A stretch of 64,000 nt of DNA from Brugia malayi (taxonomy: Eukaryota > Nematoda > Chromadorea > Rhabditida > Onchocercidae), in the NCBI RefSeq assembly GCF_000002995.4, contig NW_025062479.1, positions 1,447,721 to 1,511,720 of the forward strand. The letters are read 5' to 3'. Shown one piece after another: positions 29,121-42,770 of this stretch. Position 1 is the stretch's first letter, and every line of letters begins with the position of its first letter. Made by a program: the position numbers and the translations under genes. A model generated the notes under the pieces. It saw only the letters and a program-made list of their open reading frames with translations, did not search any database and was not told the DNA's origin.

Positions 29121-29131
29121 TTTCTTTATAG
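29121..29131 (+). promoter_or_regulatory. Candidate trans-splice acceptor for the NudE gene
   Basis: TTTCTTTATAG is followed by 43 bases of A-rich leader before the ATG at 29175. It is a plausible spliced-leader acceptor. No upstream coding exon is needed, because the family N-terminus begins at this ATG. Confidence 0.4.
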
Positions 29132-29174
29132 GTAATAAGTGAAGGAACTAAAAAAAAAAGAAGGATTTATTTCA

Positions 29175-31566
29175 ATGACGGATTGGGAGATGTTGGTCGA
29201 GCAATATCGTGCTGAAGCGGAACGATACAAACAAGAGTAAACTATTCATTTTCAAAGATAAATGGAATAATAGTACGTTAATTTGAATACTAAAGAATGA
29301 AATCTGAATACTGGTACCATGATATAGTGTGACTGAAACAAAATTTCAGAGCGAACGAAGCAAAAAATGAACTGAAAGACTTTGTAACGTTTAGTCAACA
29401 GATTGAAACCGAGCTGGATAAGGAATTGAATGCAGCTAACTTGTCGTTAAGTAAACGTGAAAAGGAAATTGCAGTTTTGATACAAGAGCGAGATCGATAT
29501 AAGGTTCGTTTTTGATTACTTAAAATAGATGTACATAGATTCGACATCTTGTCGGCATATTTGTTATACCTAACGTCTCAGCCATATTTGAAGGAGCTAT
29601 TATAGAAATGTAGCTGTCTCAACACTAATTTCTGTAATGCAGGCACTACACAATTCATAAAATTTTAGTGCAGTTGGGATATTATTGTACGGATGTTACT
29701 GTTGAAGGACTTAATGGTTAGGTTTCCTGTTGTTGTCTTTGAAGTTATAGCACTTTTTTCAGGAGGAAATTCAACGGTTCCGTGCGGAACAGTATAGCAA
29801 GGATATGAAACTTAACGACGAATTACAAGAACTTAGAGCTGAAAAAGAAAATTTATTAAATGCTGTCCATAAACTTGAGCAAAAAAACGATGATTTAGAG
29901 AGAGAATTGAGGTATATAATTCATTCCTGATATCCTGGTTTATTTCGTTGTCAATGAATTGTTTGGTAATGACAGTGCAATATATAGTCCATTCTCTTGA
30001 AACCTTCAAAATTCTTTAGCCAACAGATACGTTTTTAGCTCTTTGGTATCACTTCTTTCAGAATAACATGTGAGACTCTCAAGGACACTGAAAGAAAGTT
30101 AAACGAAGAATTAGAGATGCGAGCGTTGCTTATTACAGAACTTGATAGTAAAGAAGACCTAAAGGTAAGCTCATCCAGGTTATCTGATTTCCAAAGACTT
30201 AGGCTTGTTGAGCGTGACAGTAGCAACAAATGCATATTAGATAAGCTAGAGGAGGGGATAATAAGGCGTTTTATTGAGTATGCTAAGATTGTTACATGTT
30301 GGTTAGTAGAATAGACTTTTCAAACCATTGAGCCAGGAGTAGATGGTTCATTTCGTGAACATGTACAAAAATTCTACAAAAAACCATGTTCAATCAACGA
30401 TTTCATCGCGCGGGAGATACAAATCGAATATCATATGCTATTCGTTGCAGATCCGTTGTCAGAGACTAGAAGATGAAGTTCGAGATTTAAAATTAGATGG
30501 CATGATAAAAGATACAAAACTGTCCAACTCACTTTCTAATCAGTCTAATGGATCGCCTGTTACTCAGGAGAACCATAGTTCCGGGAATTTAATTCAGATG
30601 AAAAATGGTAAAAATTTCATTTTGTCGCGGTAACTTTAATTAAGCACATCGTGTTTTTTTTTTTCAAAGATCCGATAAAATCTGGTCAGGAACTTCATTG
30701 TGATCTGGGAAACAGTTGATAGGTTTCGGAAAACAAAAATTAATATTTTTTTTTTTTCGTGAATTGAAATCAATACTTTAGGTTGTTTGTAATAGATTCC
30801 AAAGATACTTAAACAGTTTGGTTGTTGGTAGTGCTCGCAATTTTTTTAGTAATACCCATCTATTTTTTGATTAACATTTCTCAGGTAACAAACTACATTT
30901 GATGAATGAACGGTTCTTGAGATCCTGAAATTGTATTATACGGCTCGTAACTTGTTCAGTGGAACAACTGGTATAAATTGAGGGCATTAATGAATTTAAA
31001 TTGTAGGACGACAGAATAATGGAACATTACAGCCTGGAAGATCAGTAAAAAATGGTCTCACTTCGTGTGAAAGTACGTTTTTTTGCACTTTTTTTTTATT
31101 GACACTTGTATGGATTTCCAATTAATTTCAATTAGCTGAATTAGTTTTTCTGTTCGATAAGTCAAAAAAGTTTTCCTTTCACTAAATTTTGTTCATCCGA
31201 GAAGGAGATGAGAAATTCCTCAAATTTGATAAACTCAACAGTTTTATTCTGTTACAGATTATGATCTTTGTGCACAAGATGTTAATAGGAAAAAATTATT
31301 CAGCGATGCAAGTTCGAATGGCATTGGGTCACGTGTGAATTCCTTACCTCCTTCATTAGCAAGTAGTGTTTCACCAGTCATCGTCAACCTTCTTGAAACA
31401 ATTCAGGTAAATTTGATTAATTCAGATCTACGAAACTTCACTCTTTTTAGTTCAAAGTTAGTTTTCTGCAAGGTGCTTACAGGCTCTTGAGGAAAAGCTA
31501 CTCATGCTGCATCCAGAACGGAGGACAAATGTGGAAAATGGGTTTGGGGCAGCAAGTCGACATTGA
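29175..31566 (+). CDS. nud-2: NudE/Nde1-Ndel1 family dynein regulator (NUD-2)
   Basis: Eight exons join in phase (29175-29236, 29350-29503, 29763-29911, 30062-30164, 30451-30607, 31007-31072, 31258-31406, 31483-31566), giving 307 residues; human NDEL1 is about 345. Residues 1 to about 175 are one long coiled coil starting MTDWEMLVEQYRAEAERYKQ, with the family signatures LEQKNDDLEREL and LDSKEDLKIRCQRLEDEVRD. In NudE proteins this segment dimerises and binds LIS1 and the dynein intermediate chain. The C-terminal third is Ser/Asn-rich and probably disordered, then VIVNLLETIQALEEKL, matching the vertebrate helix that precedes the tail. The protein should recruit LIS1 to dynein for nuclear migration, centrosome position and cargo transport. 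Introns are 113-399 bp with clean GT-AG ends. A NudE-like tail with PDZ or membrane motifs is not seen. Confidence 0.94.
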
Positions 31567-34139
31567 AAACAAGTGCAGTATGTGCATCGCTGTAAACATG
31601 CTTGTAATTTATAAAACTAAAACGGCGTTATTTCTCCGAATAATTTCGGAAACCATCCTTTTCAGATTTGGAATCTCATAGAGCCAGGGATAACTGAAAT
31701 TTTTATTTATCTAGAATAGATGCTTATTTTCTTGACTGTGTTTGCTCAATGTGTTATAACGTTTTTCGGTGGGTCCAGAGTTTAGCATGGTGTTTTTTAC
31801 ATTTTGTTCACTCGAAGAAGAAAAAGGTATTACAAATGGGAATAGTATGCATTTATTGGCTATCTGATTGCTCTTTCATAAATTTTGATTGGTGTGCTTA
31901 TACCGATAAGCTTAGGATGAAATTAATACCGAAAATCTTCCTGATTGCTACTGTAATATAATTCCACTATGTGCTGTGAGATTATTGTAAACAGTTTCAT
32001 CAAATGAAATGTTTTTACATGCATATCGATTGCTTCTTATTGCTGACTAATTACGATGTATACTTTATGTTTTCACGTAAGTGAAAGAAAAAACATTCTT
32101 TATTAGATTCCTCTTATACTAACACGAGTGTATGATTGCTATGTATTGTGTATATAAAATCATTTCCAGAATGTGCCAAATTTTGCAGAATGCACCTTTA
32201 GCTTATTATGGACTTCAGCTTTGTTAATGTCTTAATTTTTTGATACAAGGAAAGTGTATACCGCAACAAGACATCAGTACCATAATCCATATACTTATCT
32301 CTTAAGGTCAAGATCAGAATTAATACTGATGATGAAGCAGTATAAATGTGTGTTTTCCTTGTTTATGGATCCGGTTTTTAATCTATAGAAAGTCCTCTGA
32401 AAGCTATCACTTAAAGATTAATAAGCATGGTCAAAGTAGTTTTACAGTTTTAAACTGATGTTGATCTCTGATAGCTAGAATGTCTTTGCAGTTCACGTTT
32501 TATCACTGGTAATATCCAGTAAACCAAAAGATTCTTTATTGTTTATCATTAATTGTTATCAATATACTTCCAATATATTATAGTCTGGAATGATGTACAA
32601 AATAAAATTAAGATACGTTGCAATTTCATGTGTACCACATTGCCAGTACACACAAAATTTATGTAACGTAGCAAAAATTTGATTCGCTTTTCTTTATTCT
32701 CTTTTGCCTCAGATAAACTAATTACTGTTTGTTTGGTATACTATGAAAGTTGAAGAGGAAGAAGAGAATAAGGATTTGATAGAAAATAGGACAGTTTTTA
32801 AAACTTTTATACATTGTTAAGTGGGCATTTTTTTTTTTTTTTTCTATCATGATTTTATGGAATGTTAAAGTTGACATTGATTTGGAATCATATTTGTTTG
32901 CGAAAGAAAGTTGCTTGTGTAGCGATAATTTTCATTCATATCATTAGGCCATTATGTATAATATGTATTTGCACATTGGATGGGTATAATTAAATTTAAA
33001 AAATAAGAAGCTAAATAGTAACATTTATATACTTCTAATCATCAGTAAGAAACAATGATAAATTTCCAAATCAAGTCTGCAATTTATGAATGAAATTGGA
33101 AATGAAATTAATTAAATAGAAAAGAATATAATCAAAATTTTAATGTTGCCAAATATATTCATGTATTGTTAAATTATAGCGAAATTGATTAACCAACATA
33201 TGTAATGTAATGTCAATCTTGTTAAATAATGATTAATAACTCAGATGAACTTTCCGATCTGTCAATCTAACCTAAATTTTATATATAATTTTTTTTTTAC
33301 ATTTCTTTAACATTGCATGATTATGGCTATTTATGCATGTATATGTATATATTCATTTCTATACATTTAAATTAATTGATAATATTATTTGATATTATTA
33401 TATTTACTCTCTAATCAGTAAAAAAAATTCCTATCAATTGATATCTCCCTATCGATGCTAAAAAAAAAAAAAAAAAAGGGAAAAATCTTAAGATGACCTC
33501 GGTTAAAAGTGGTGTTTCTGTAGCATTTTTGCTATACATCTATCCCCAAACAGATAACGATCAGGAAAAGATGGAATGAATTTATTTATTCCTTTTTTTT
33601 TTTCATTGTATGTCGTTTTTTTTTTTTTTTTTTTCTAGTTGCTTCTCATTTTTGCCCCTCAAAATGAAAAAGAGAAGAAAAAAAAAATTCTCGATATTTC
33701 ATGAGCAAAAACTTTTCATCGTCATCTTTTGCAAACGAATATCATGGAAAGAATGAGGTTAAAGGTAAATCAAACCGATACCTGAGTTATTGACTTTCCT
33801 TTTTTATTTGCCAAAATGAACATTTTACTAATTTTTATACAGTAATACGATTTGTTCACATCACTCATTTTCTAATCCTTCTTTTCTCGGAATTTTTTTC
33901 TTGTATCAATCTATTTTTTTTTTCCACCTTTGTAAGGCATAAATTTAGGGTGTAGAACTACTAACATTTTATATTAACCGAATATTCATTTCCCAAACTA
34001 TAACTTTTCTCCATGTTGGAGTAAGATTAAAATCAGCACTTGAGTAAGCAATATTTTTTTCTAACAGAGTTGAAATTTGGTCATGGCATTTTATCACGAT
34101 GTCATTTCTTTTCCATCTAAATATTACATTTCATATTCA

Positions 34140-34505
34140 AATTGTCCATGTTCATAGTTAAATGTAATAAAAACTCACGTACATAATTCATGTTAACTTC
34201 AACACAAAGTTGATCTTTATAGTTGGCTACAATTCACATTTATGCCTGAAGTGAATTCCAACTTCATTTAATTTCGATAGCTAACTCTGAACCCATATCA
34301 TGTTTATTGTTGACTCCAGTCCTTATTCGTGTTCATGGCTAACTACGATCTGAATTCACGTTCACAGCGAGCCTGAACGTGTTGATAATCGCAGTTGGCT
34401 CCAGGCCCCAACACAGATTCATGTTCGTAGTTGATTCTGTTCTGCATTCAGACCACACCCATAATTATTAACTTTGATCCCAGTTCGTGTTGAATATTTA
34501 ACTTT
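34140..34505. repeat. Degenerate ~30-bp minisatellite
   Basis: About a dozen diverged units share the core ATGTTCATAGTTAACTC followed by a GATCC/AATTC-like segment. Clear examples begin near 34146 (GTTCATAGTTAA), 34299 (ATGTTTATTGTTGACTC), 34329 (GTGTTCATGGCTAACTAC), 34412 (TTGGCTCCAGG) and 34421-34435 (ATGTTCGTAGTTGATTC). Spacing between equivalent points is mostly 29-32 bases. Units are strongly diverged, so the array is old. Confidence 0.7.
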
Positions 34506-34877
34506 AGTGCAAATGACAGAGGACAATTTCATTGTTGCTGCTTATTTTGAAATTGCAGAATTAGTGCAAAACTGTTAAGTTATTATGCTATAAAATGATT
34601 TTTGGAAATTTGCTTCTTTTTTCTTTTTGTTTTAAATGGTAAGAGGAAGAGAAATGACCAAACACCATGATATGCTATATAGAAAATCACATGCATTCTT
34701 TGCCTTTTCTAATTTTTTTTCTTCCGTTTTTTTTTTTTTTCTTCAAACTGTTTTATGCAAATTGTATTATACTCACTGTTGATAGGGTCGTTATATATAC
34801 AAAGGATTTACGTACGAGGGAGTGCTATCCTCTTCTCATCATTTCAAATTTCGACGTTTTGAGGATACGAATTTTTG

Positions 34878-34929
34878 TATGTGTGTTTGGGTATGTATGT
34901 CGATGTATGTGTCTGCCTGTATGTATGTA
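34878..34929. repeat. (GTAT)n-rich tract
   Basis: Repeated GTATGTRT-type words with interruptions (GTATGTGT, GTATGTATGTCGATGTATGT). It is simple-sequence DNA in the NudE/Stum intergenic region. Confidence 0.75.
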
Positions 34930-35559
34930 GTGGACAATAAACTGTGTCACATCATCATTCTTTTCCATAAAAAGTAGCAATGCCTGATATTAGATGAAGC
35001 GATCACCTTAACTTCCACATCTTTTTTTTTTTTTTTTGAATTAAATTATGTAGCCATTTGTCATATTCATAATTGTCGCATTTATGCACAATTGCTAAGA
35101 GTCCCAATCAAACAAATTTGTAATTCACTAACTTAAAATTTTTTATATAATCGATGTTATATCTGATAATATTTAGAGTAACTTTTTGCATTTCCTACAA
35201 ATTTGATACCTATTGTGATTTCTTCATGAATAGGCAGACAAACTCTTTTTATTTATATCAATCCCATTATTGATTTATTTGATATATGATATTATAAATT
35301 ATTGTTTTGTAAAAATTGTTGGTTTGTTTTATAACGAATATCTCAATTATAACATAAAAGACCAATTTTCCTCAAAATTCCAGCTGTTTCTTACAAAAGC
35401 ATTTAAGAATTAACCATTATGTAGAAAAAGGAACAAAATGATAGGAAAGGATAGAAGAGGAAAAGATGTCCCGCAAAGATGAGGGGGTTGAGGAGTAGAG
35501 GGGGGTTAAATTCTGATGGTAATGATGAAGGTCGCTAACATAGATCCGGTTGAGGAGAA

Positions 35560-35850
35560 GGAAAAAGAATTGTAAAAAGCGACCTTTCTTCCTTTTTCCT
35601 TGTCCCTTGTCCCTTCCCTGTCCTGTCCCTTGCCATTTGTCCTGATCAAACCTCCTTACTATAACTACTACCACTCCTTCTACTACTTACTATCATCCCA
35701 TTCCTTTCCTCTATTCTTCTCCTCCTCCTCCTCCCTCCTCCATCTCCTCCGCTCCAATATTGAACAAAGGAACGGAACGGAAAGAAAAAGAAAAAAAAAA
35801 AGAGAGAGAAACGGAACAAAGACCGCTTCTCCCGCCAATGTGCAAATCGA
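35560..35850. repeat. Strand-asymmetric polypyrimidine then polypurine block
   Basis: From about 35583 to 35755 the plus strand is mostly C/T (CCTTGTCCC words, then CTCCTC runs); from 35763 to 35822 it switches to a nearly pure purine tract (AAGGAACGG, GAAAAAGAAA, GAGAGAGAAACGG). Overlapping open frames here are low-complexity artefacts. Confidence 0.75.
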
Positions 35851-38800
35851 ATGATAGAAGAGGGAATGATGATGATAATGATGACGATGATGGTTTACAA
35901 GTGGTGGGTTTTTGTATGCTATCCGGTTACCAATTTAACGATCCTTGATCATTGTTAAAATTAATGTTGTAAGCTTTAATCCGTATATGTATAAAATTCA
36001 AATATAATGTAAACTTAAGTAATGATAGAGAAGTAAGATAGAAGAGGAGGAAAAAAGGGAAAGAATGATAAAAAGAGAAAAAAAAAAAAAAATCCTCTTA
36101 CCTATTACCAATTCCTCACAACAATTGCCCTATTTCCCTCTTTTTTTTTTTTTTTAGTTTTTTTTTTTTTCATTCTTCAATTCAAACCAATCCTATCACT
36201 AACCTCTCTATCTTATTTTCTTTCAGCTCCTCTCTTACCATTCCTCTTTTTTTTTTTCCCCTCCCAGTACCCTACTATCCCGAGGATGTTATCCTACAAC
36301 CCTCCTCACCGGGTCTTTGTACGTTATCTTCACCCGTCTGTGTCTTCTTTTATTCAAAAAAAAAAAAAAAAAAAATCCGAACAAGAAGAATTGACTGGTT
36401 GCGCAAATGTGTGTTGGTTGTGGTTCGATGCGTGCTATCTAATCGTTGCTTGTGATTCATAGATTTTCTTGCTTGTATTATTATCGATAGATTATGATTA
36501 CAGTTCTGTTTGCTTATCATAGTTATTATGATTGTTGTTATGATTATGATAATTATTACGATTACAATTATTGCTACAATTATTCATGATATTATTGCAT
36601 ATCAATAATATAAAGTTTAATACAACCGGGAAGTAATTCATTCAAAAAAATATTAATTAATTAGGAATTGATTAATTAATTGTTAATATATTACAGTATC
36701 AGTTATCTAGCTATAATAAATAAAAATTTATATTGTTAGCTTAGATGATTTACATGGTTACGTTTAATTATTAAATTAATGAAAGAATTATATTGTATGC
36801 TTTTCTAACTATTGCAGATTTTTTAGTGTTTTGTTTGTTTTCTTGAAAAAAAAAGAAAAAGAAACAACGAGTAACGCAATATATTCTTTTGCAGTAAGAA
36901 ATGAAACTAATATTAGGTATAATGGATAAAAAAAAATGAATGGAAATTAAATGTTAAGCAATTTTAGAATGATTGCAAGAATTAGACCCATTTTTTTTCC
37001 ATCCCTGTTCAAAATCGATCAAATGAGTGGTTTCCGGTCTTCTTTTTTCATCTTTATCAAATGATTTTTTGTTTGGAGGGGCCGCGGTGTCTCTCATATC
37101 ATTATCACATGAGATAATTTGTCACTACCAAATGAAGTAATCATGAGCTTCAAAATTTTGTGAATTATAATATTTCGTGATTCTGATTTAACAACTCCAA
37201 TTGGATAAATGATTTATTCGAAAATAATCATGTTGTTTTTCTTTTGATTTATTCTAATGTTGTCTTGTTAAATTGTCACAAAGTTTTCTTCATTATTTTG
37301 TTGTCTATTCTAGTAGAGTTGTTGTATAGTAGTTTATTATCATAATTGTCAAGATGTCCTATTTTAGCAGAGATTTTCAGGATGATCTTGGAACTTTTGA
37401 TTTCCCAAAAGTAAACGCTGAAATGGTCTGAATGAATGGATGAATTATTATTACTACTACTACTATACTACTACCACTATATAAGCATATTAGCAGTAAG
37501 ATGATGTTGATGTGCCGGATAGAATGACCAAAGAACGAATCGTCGAATCGGATGTCTGAGTTAATTAGTCAGAGAAATTCGAATCGACATTCGACCTGTG
37601 GTCACTCACTCACTCACCTTACTTCTCTGTTATTTTATCTTCAAACTATCACCACTCATCTATACTACTTTTAACAAGTTAGAAAGTTGTAAGAGTGGCC
37701 ATAATGAAATCCCATAAAATTAATTATTTAAACCCACAAATTTTATGGTTTGAGTTTATTATGATTCAAGTATCATCCGTAATTTCTCTTCCATTGCATC
37801 TAAGAGATCCATGACTTTTCGGCTGATTTTTTCGATGTATTAAAAGTCGGTGTTATTATTGCATATCAGGTATATGTGTACGTGCTATACGTGGGAAGGC
37901 TAACTTGAAACAAGTTTCTCGGATTACTTTCAATTCAAGTGGTATACTTTACCGTATCCCATTTACTTGATGACTTATCGACAATAGCAAATCACATATT
38001 AACAGGTGCTAGTACAGTGAAATTTTCATGAATGTAAGAATTTTAAATCCCGAAAATATCAGAAATTTTTTAATACAATTTTTAATTTAGGAAAAAAGAA
38101 AAAGAAAAAAGGTATGGGACAGCTCCATGGGCATTTTTTATTTTTCGATTTCCAGAAAAAGTGATTAGTTTTTAATAGATTATCGGTGATAAATGTATGC
38201 ATAAAATGCTGGATTCCAAAAACCTATGCATATTATTCCAGTATCACTAATATTATTATCGAGAAGAAACGGCAATATATCGTTTTAATGTATGAAAAAA
38301 TTGATTAACACTTACCTTTTTTCTTTTAAATGAACTTACCTTAATATGAAGTTGTGAATGAAATTAAATTAAAAGAGAAATTGAGAATGAAAAAAAACTG
38401 AAAAATCTGCTAAATTTTTGTTGATTGTGAATTTTGAAATATGAGAACTACATTGATGAATTAATAAATTGCAGTATTTAGCAAACAATTTTAAGTATTG
38501 AAATATTTTAAATTAACCAATTGATAACAGTTATATCTGTAAGATATGTGTATACTCTCACACTAATTATACTTTATTACAAAATGTCTATTTTTTTTCT
38601 GGATGCAAAAAACCTGTGCATAATAACCTGGTTACAAACAATTATGATGATCCAAATTTTATGCAATATTGAATTTTACTTTTTAAAGTATTCCTGTTAC
38701 ATTAATTAGTATAGATTAATACAAATCTTAATTAATGGAAATTATTATCATCTCATCGGACTTGGATTTGTCCGATTAGTGTTTACATATGCAATGGCAG

Positions 38801-39938
38801 TATTAATTTTACTACGCTGATTATTTTAAATGTATTATTGATGTGTATTTGTTGAGTAAATCAATGTGATTTGATTGCTAGAGCAAAAGGTTTGTTAAAT
38901 TAAGCATTAAAAAAAACAAAAAATTCACTATAACTATAGTCATTAACAGAAAAAGATTTCATTTCATATTATTTTTACCTTAACTTTTCAACAATGGAAA
39001 ATTATTATCATTACATATGTTAAGATTTGATTATATTTTGTACTGATCTTTTCTCTTTCTCAAAAAAAAAAAAAATGTCGGCTAAGATAACGATAAGGAA
39101 TAGTTGAGTTAATTTAAAATTAGTTGCAAAAATTTTTCAATTTCATATTTTATTAGTAAACATTTCATCTCGAAGTATTTGATAACAACAGATGATGTTA
39201 AGAATACTTTCACTCTGTTTACTTTTTACAGTATACCTTGTACATTTAATTGAAATAATTAAGTTATATAATTAAAGAGACCATCATGGTTAGTATTAAG
39301 ATTCATATTTCATTTTCTGGTATATTGTATACGATAATTTCCTATACGAATTCTTGATAAGATTACTAGGAATAATTCTTTAAGAATTATTATAAATTAA
39401 GATTTTCATGTCATCACTGATAAAATCATTTTGTATCTGACACTTCATTTTCTTTCCTTTTTATTTTTGTTAGGAAGCAGTTGAGCGATATTATCGATGA
39501 GATGCTAAATTTGTCGCAAATATTCATCCTTCGATGTATCAAAGGTGTTTGTAGCAATGATAAAATCAAAATAGGAAAATATAGAGGAATTCAATTTGTT
39601 TTAGAAATAGATTGACACATATTTTTTTAAAAAAAAAATTATGGTTGGAAATCTTAAACTCTATTCTATAATTTCTAAAAAGGAATCCTTTTTTTTTTTT
39701 TTTAATTTTTGAAGAGAGGTTAATTACATTTCCCTTAATGTTTATATATTTATTTCATTATATTCCTGCTTTTATACCATTCTGTCATTTCATTTCATCT
39801 TATCATCTAAGCAAGAACACATCAATATAATGCTAGCTAGAACATTTAAAACTAATGCAAACAGTAAATTGAAGAAAATTATTGAAATTTTTTGTGATAA
39901 CATTAGCACAATTATCAGTTGTCATATGTTATCATAAC

Positions 39939-42770
39939 CTATGCACTTGTTCCACCATCCTTTTTTGTTTCAGTTTTTTCTTTATGCTCGGTAACCAGCG
40001 TTTTCACATCACGACGATGCAAAATTGAGTCTCGAGTTAATGCTTCCAATGCTGCTGTTGCAATTGCTTCTTGACGACGTTGACGTAGTGCATCACGATA
40101 TTGTACTGTAATTATCTCTTTATTGTTATAGCAAAAAAAAAAAAAAAAAGAAAAGCAAGTAACTTTAACAGTTAATGGTTTAGCATTTTTCAAACTATAA
40201 TAAGTATGATTAGTAGAATTAATTTGACTTTTTTTTTCTAAATTATAATTAACACGAATAGTAGTAGTATATTTTCGAATATTTGCAAGAATTACTACTT
40301 GAAATGAAGAAATTCTTTTAACTGTTAATCATCAGTTGATGTCCAAATATATACTTAATGATTTATGAAGAAAATTTTGTAATTTATAGTTATGCTTTTA
40401 TTATCATTTGTAAAATGAACACATATTGATTGTACTCCATTGTTATCGATTTTTATTTGATAGTGAATCGATTTAAAAAAGAAAAAAAAAAAGTGATCAA
40501 ATTTAAGAATGAATTCTCTTAGGTTGCATTTCATTACTTATGTGTTATTTCAACTTTGAAACTTTAAAAACTTTAGAAGACTTAAAGAAAAGAAACTTTG
40601 AAATTACCTGAATAGATAATGAGTAAACCACCCCAAGCCATTGACCAAAACCATCCAACAAATAAAAATGTAATGGTAAAAAATTGACTAATACCAACCA
40701 ATGAATTAATAACTATGGTCATCAATTTTTGACCCTCACGATAGTTGACACGTGTTTGTCCAAGACATAAGGCAAAAAATCCACTCATTATTGTTCCTGA
40801 ATTATTATTTGATTGATCATTACCTTACCTATTGTAAAGATTAAGGATGGATCATTAATTCATAAACTAATTATCAAAAGAACAAAATTGAGTGTCTTAT
40901 CATATCATCTTATCAAATTTCGAGACATAGTAATGATCTGTTCTTGCACATTTCGAGTTAAATTTGCAATATACACTGTTGATTTGAAGATATCAAATTG
41001 TTAGTGATACAATAAGTGAAACAGTTCAATTATTGTCGAATTTTTTGGATGGATGCTCTATTTATTGGTAAGTTTATTCAATCTATCAGAGGAAGTATAA
41101 ATCCCCGTATGATATAATTGCACAATAATTTTGTAATTCTTATCAAAACATACTTTCTAATCTAATTTAGTAATGATACTTATATATTACTAAAATATTG
41201 TTAAAAGAAAAACCATTCATTTACATTTTTTGCTATTTTTACTATTTGCTTAAAATTTTTATTCTTGCAACTCTGTAGTATCATTTTAAAATAATTAAAT
41301 GCAAATTATTAAAATAAATATGAAATGTAACTTATATACCTAATCCAGGCATAATAATATTAATTATAGCACAAAATATAGCAATGGGTAACGGAAGGAA
41401 TGGTACCGCAGAATGCATTAAAGTGATATCATTGGTTGGTAGATGAATTCGTGTATCACCAGGACGCTTATCATTATGATCAATATCAGCTTCAGCTGCT
41501 TTTATCAAACTTGTCAAACTAAATCCATTTCCACCACCCTTCAATAATAATAGCAAACATGAATTGACAAAAATTGATTTTTTTAATAAGGAAGAATGAA
41601 AAAATTGCAAAAATGTAAACATATTTCTATGATTAATTATTATTGAATACTGTAAATTGTTGTGTCTCCTTTAATTTCCTATTTTTTTTTTTTTTTTTTT
41701 TTGAAGGGATTTTATATAACACTTGGTAGTTTTTAAAAAATTTTTCATTTTCAATGAAGCAATAATGAAACCATGAAAATGTCAAGTCTTTTTTATTTGT
41801 GTCAAAATTAAATTATTTGTTTTTGAACTGCTATATATTTCTAATTTTAATTTTAAATTTATATTACAGTTGATGTATTTTCTTTTATTCATGTGTGTAT
41901 ATGCGTCTTCGCTCTTATCTTCGTTGTTGTTTGAACCAATCATAACAATGGGTGGAAAAAAGAAAAGGACGGAAAAAAAAAAAAGAAAAAGAAGACAACG
42001 ATAGGATGACAATTATACACAAAGTTGACAGTTTGATGAGTGCTTTTTTCGATAAGAATCAAACGAAATTAAATGATACACAAAGCAAATGGAAATTCTA
42101 AAAATTCGTAAATAAAATTATTAGATTAATTATGAGACAAAGGATGTTGTTACAGGTTTTTAAAATTAAGTTAGATTATTTTCAGTTGTTTGTTTATTTC
42201 TTAACTGATTAAAATTTGAATGTTGATCAATTTGATGACTTATAGAAATTTGTTAATTTCCTAGATATTATTGGAATGTGTAGATGGAGGATTTAATAAA
42301 TATTTTTATTACTTTCAAAAATTTAATAAAATTAAGATATAACAAAATGAAGCATTTAAATTATCGGAAATTTAAATAGTATTAGTAATGATTCCCTCAT
42401 GATATAACCTTATCTTGACGTTTCGGAATAATCCCCTGCTCAACACCATAATCGATCACATCCGGTAGCATTGTTTGCACCTTTTTCCATTTTTTCGAAA
42501 CCTCAGCTGTAAGAATTTGATATATTCTAACGATATAAACGAACATATGCAAAAAAATCAACCCATTTCAAAGTCTAATTTAGCAATTATATGTCATTTC
42601 TTTGCTTGAAATTTTAAAAATAAAAATTTTAACCAAATACACTCTAAAAATTGCTGAACATTAATTTGCACTAATGAACAAAAGGGATTCATTTTTTTTT
42701 TCTTTTTTTTTTTTAGATATAACTTACCAATTTCTCTTTTTGGTGCTTGTGGTGGTCGTGAATCATCCAT
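39939..42770 (-). CDS. SPEC3/Stum family two-pass membrane protein
   Basis: Five exons (42770-42728, 42506-42409, 41538-41340, 40796-40608, 40105-39939) join in phase to 231 residues. After a polar N-terminus (1-88) comes the family block: AVPFLPLPIAIFCAIIN and IIMPGLGTIMSGFFALCLGQ (residues 91-126, first membrane segment with the PGLGT signature), then INSLVGISQFFTITFLFVGW and FWSMAWGGLLIIYS (143-176, second segment with the WxW pattern). The tail QYRDALRQRRQEAIATAALE is charged and helical and ends Lys/Glu-rich. This matches human STUM, Drosophila Stumble and sea-urchin SPEC3. Drosophila stum is needed for mechanotransduction in proprioceptive neurons and SPEC3 is linked to cilia; a sensory-neuron role is inferred. 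The acceptor of exon 3 (TTGAAG) is weak. The start ATG is the first in the exon. Confidence 0.92.

Larger units (their letters stand above)
27143..29174. other. Divergent intergenic region between Rac and NudE genes
   Basis: This separates the minus-strand Rac gene from the plus-strand NudE gene, so both promoters should lie here. It holds an AATTGT-type repeat (27330-27402), a (TA)n tract (27994-28013) and otherwise mixed sequence with no supportable exon. Confidence 0.55.
31567..39938. other. Long intergenic region between NudE and Stum genes
   Basis: The two flanking genes converge here, so both 3' UTRs lie within it. No exon could be supported. Contents: homopolymers, the degenerate 30-bp minisatellite at 34140-34505, a GTAT-rich tract (34878-34929), a polypyrimidine/polypurine block (35560-35850) followed by GATGAT repeats (35858-35893), and ATT/GAT-rich DNA at 36475-36600. 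Small GC-richer patches near 36255-36345 and 36375-36470 have no consistent open frame that I can assign. Confidence 0.55.

Noticed and set aside
35417..35948. Overlapping ORFs of 62-85 codons on both strands.
   Set aside because: All are translations of polypyrimidine/polypurine and GATGAT simple sequence.
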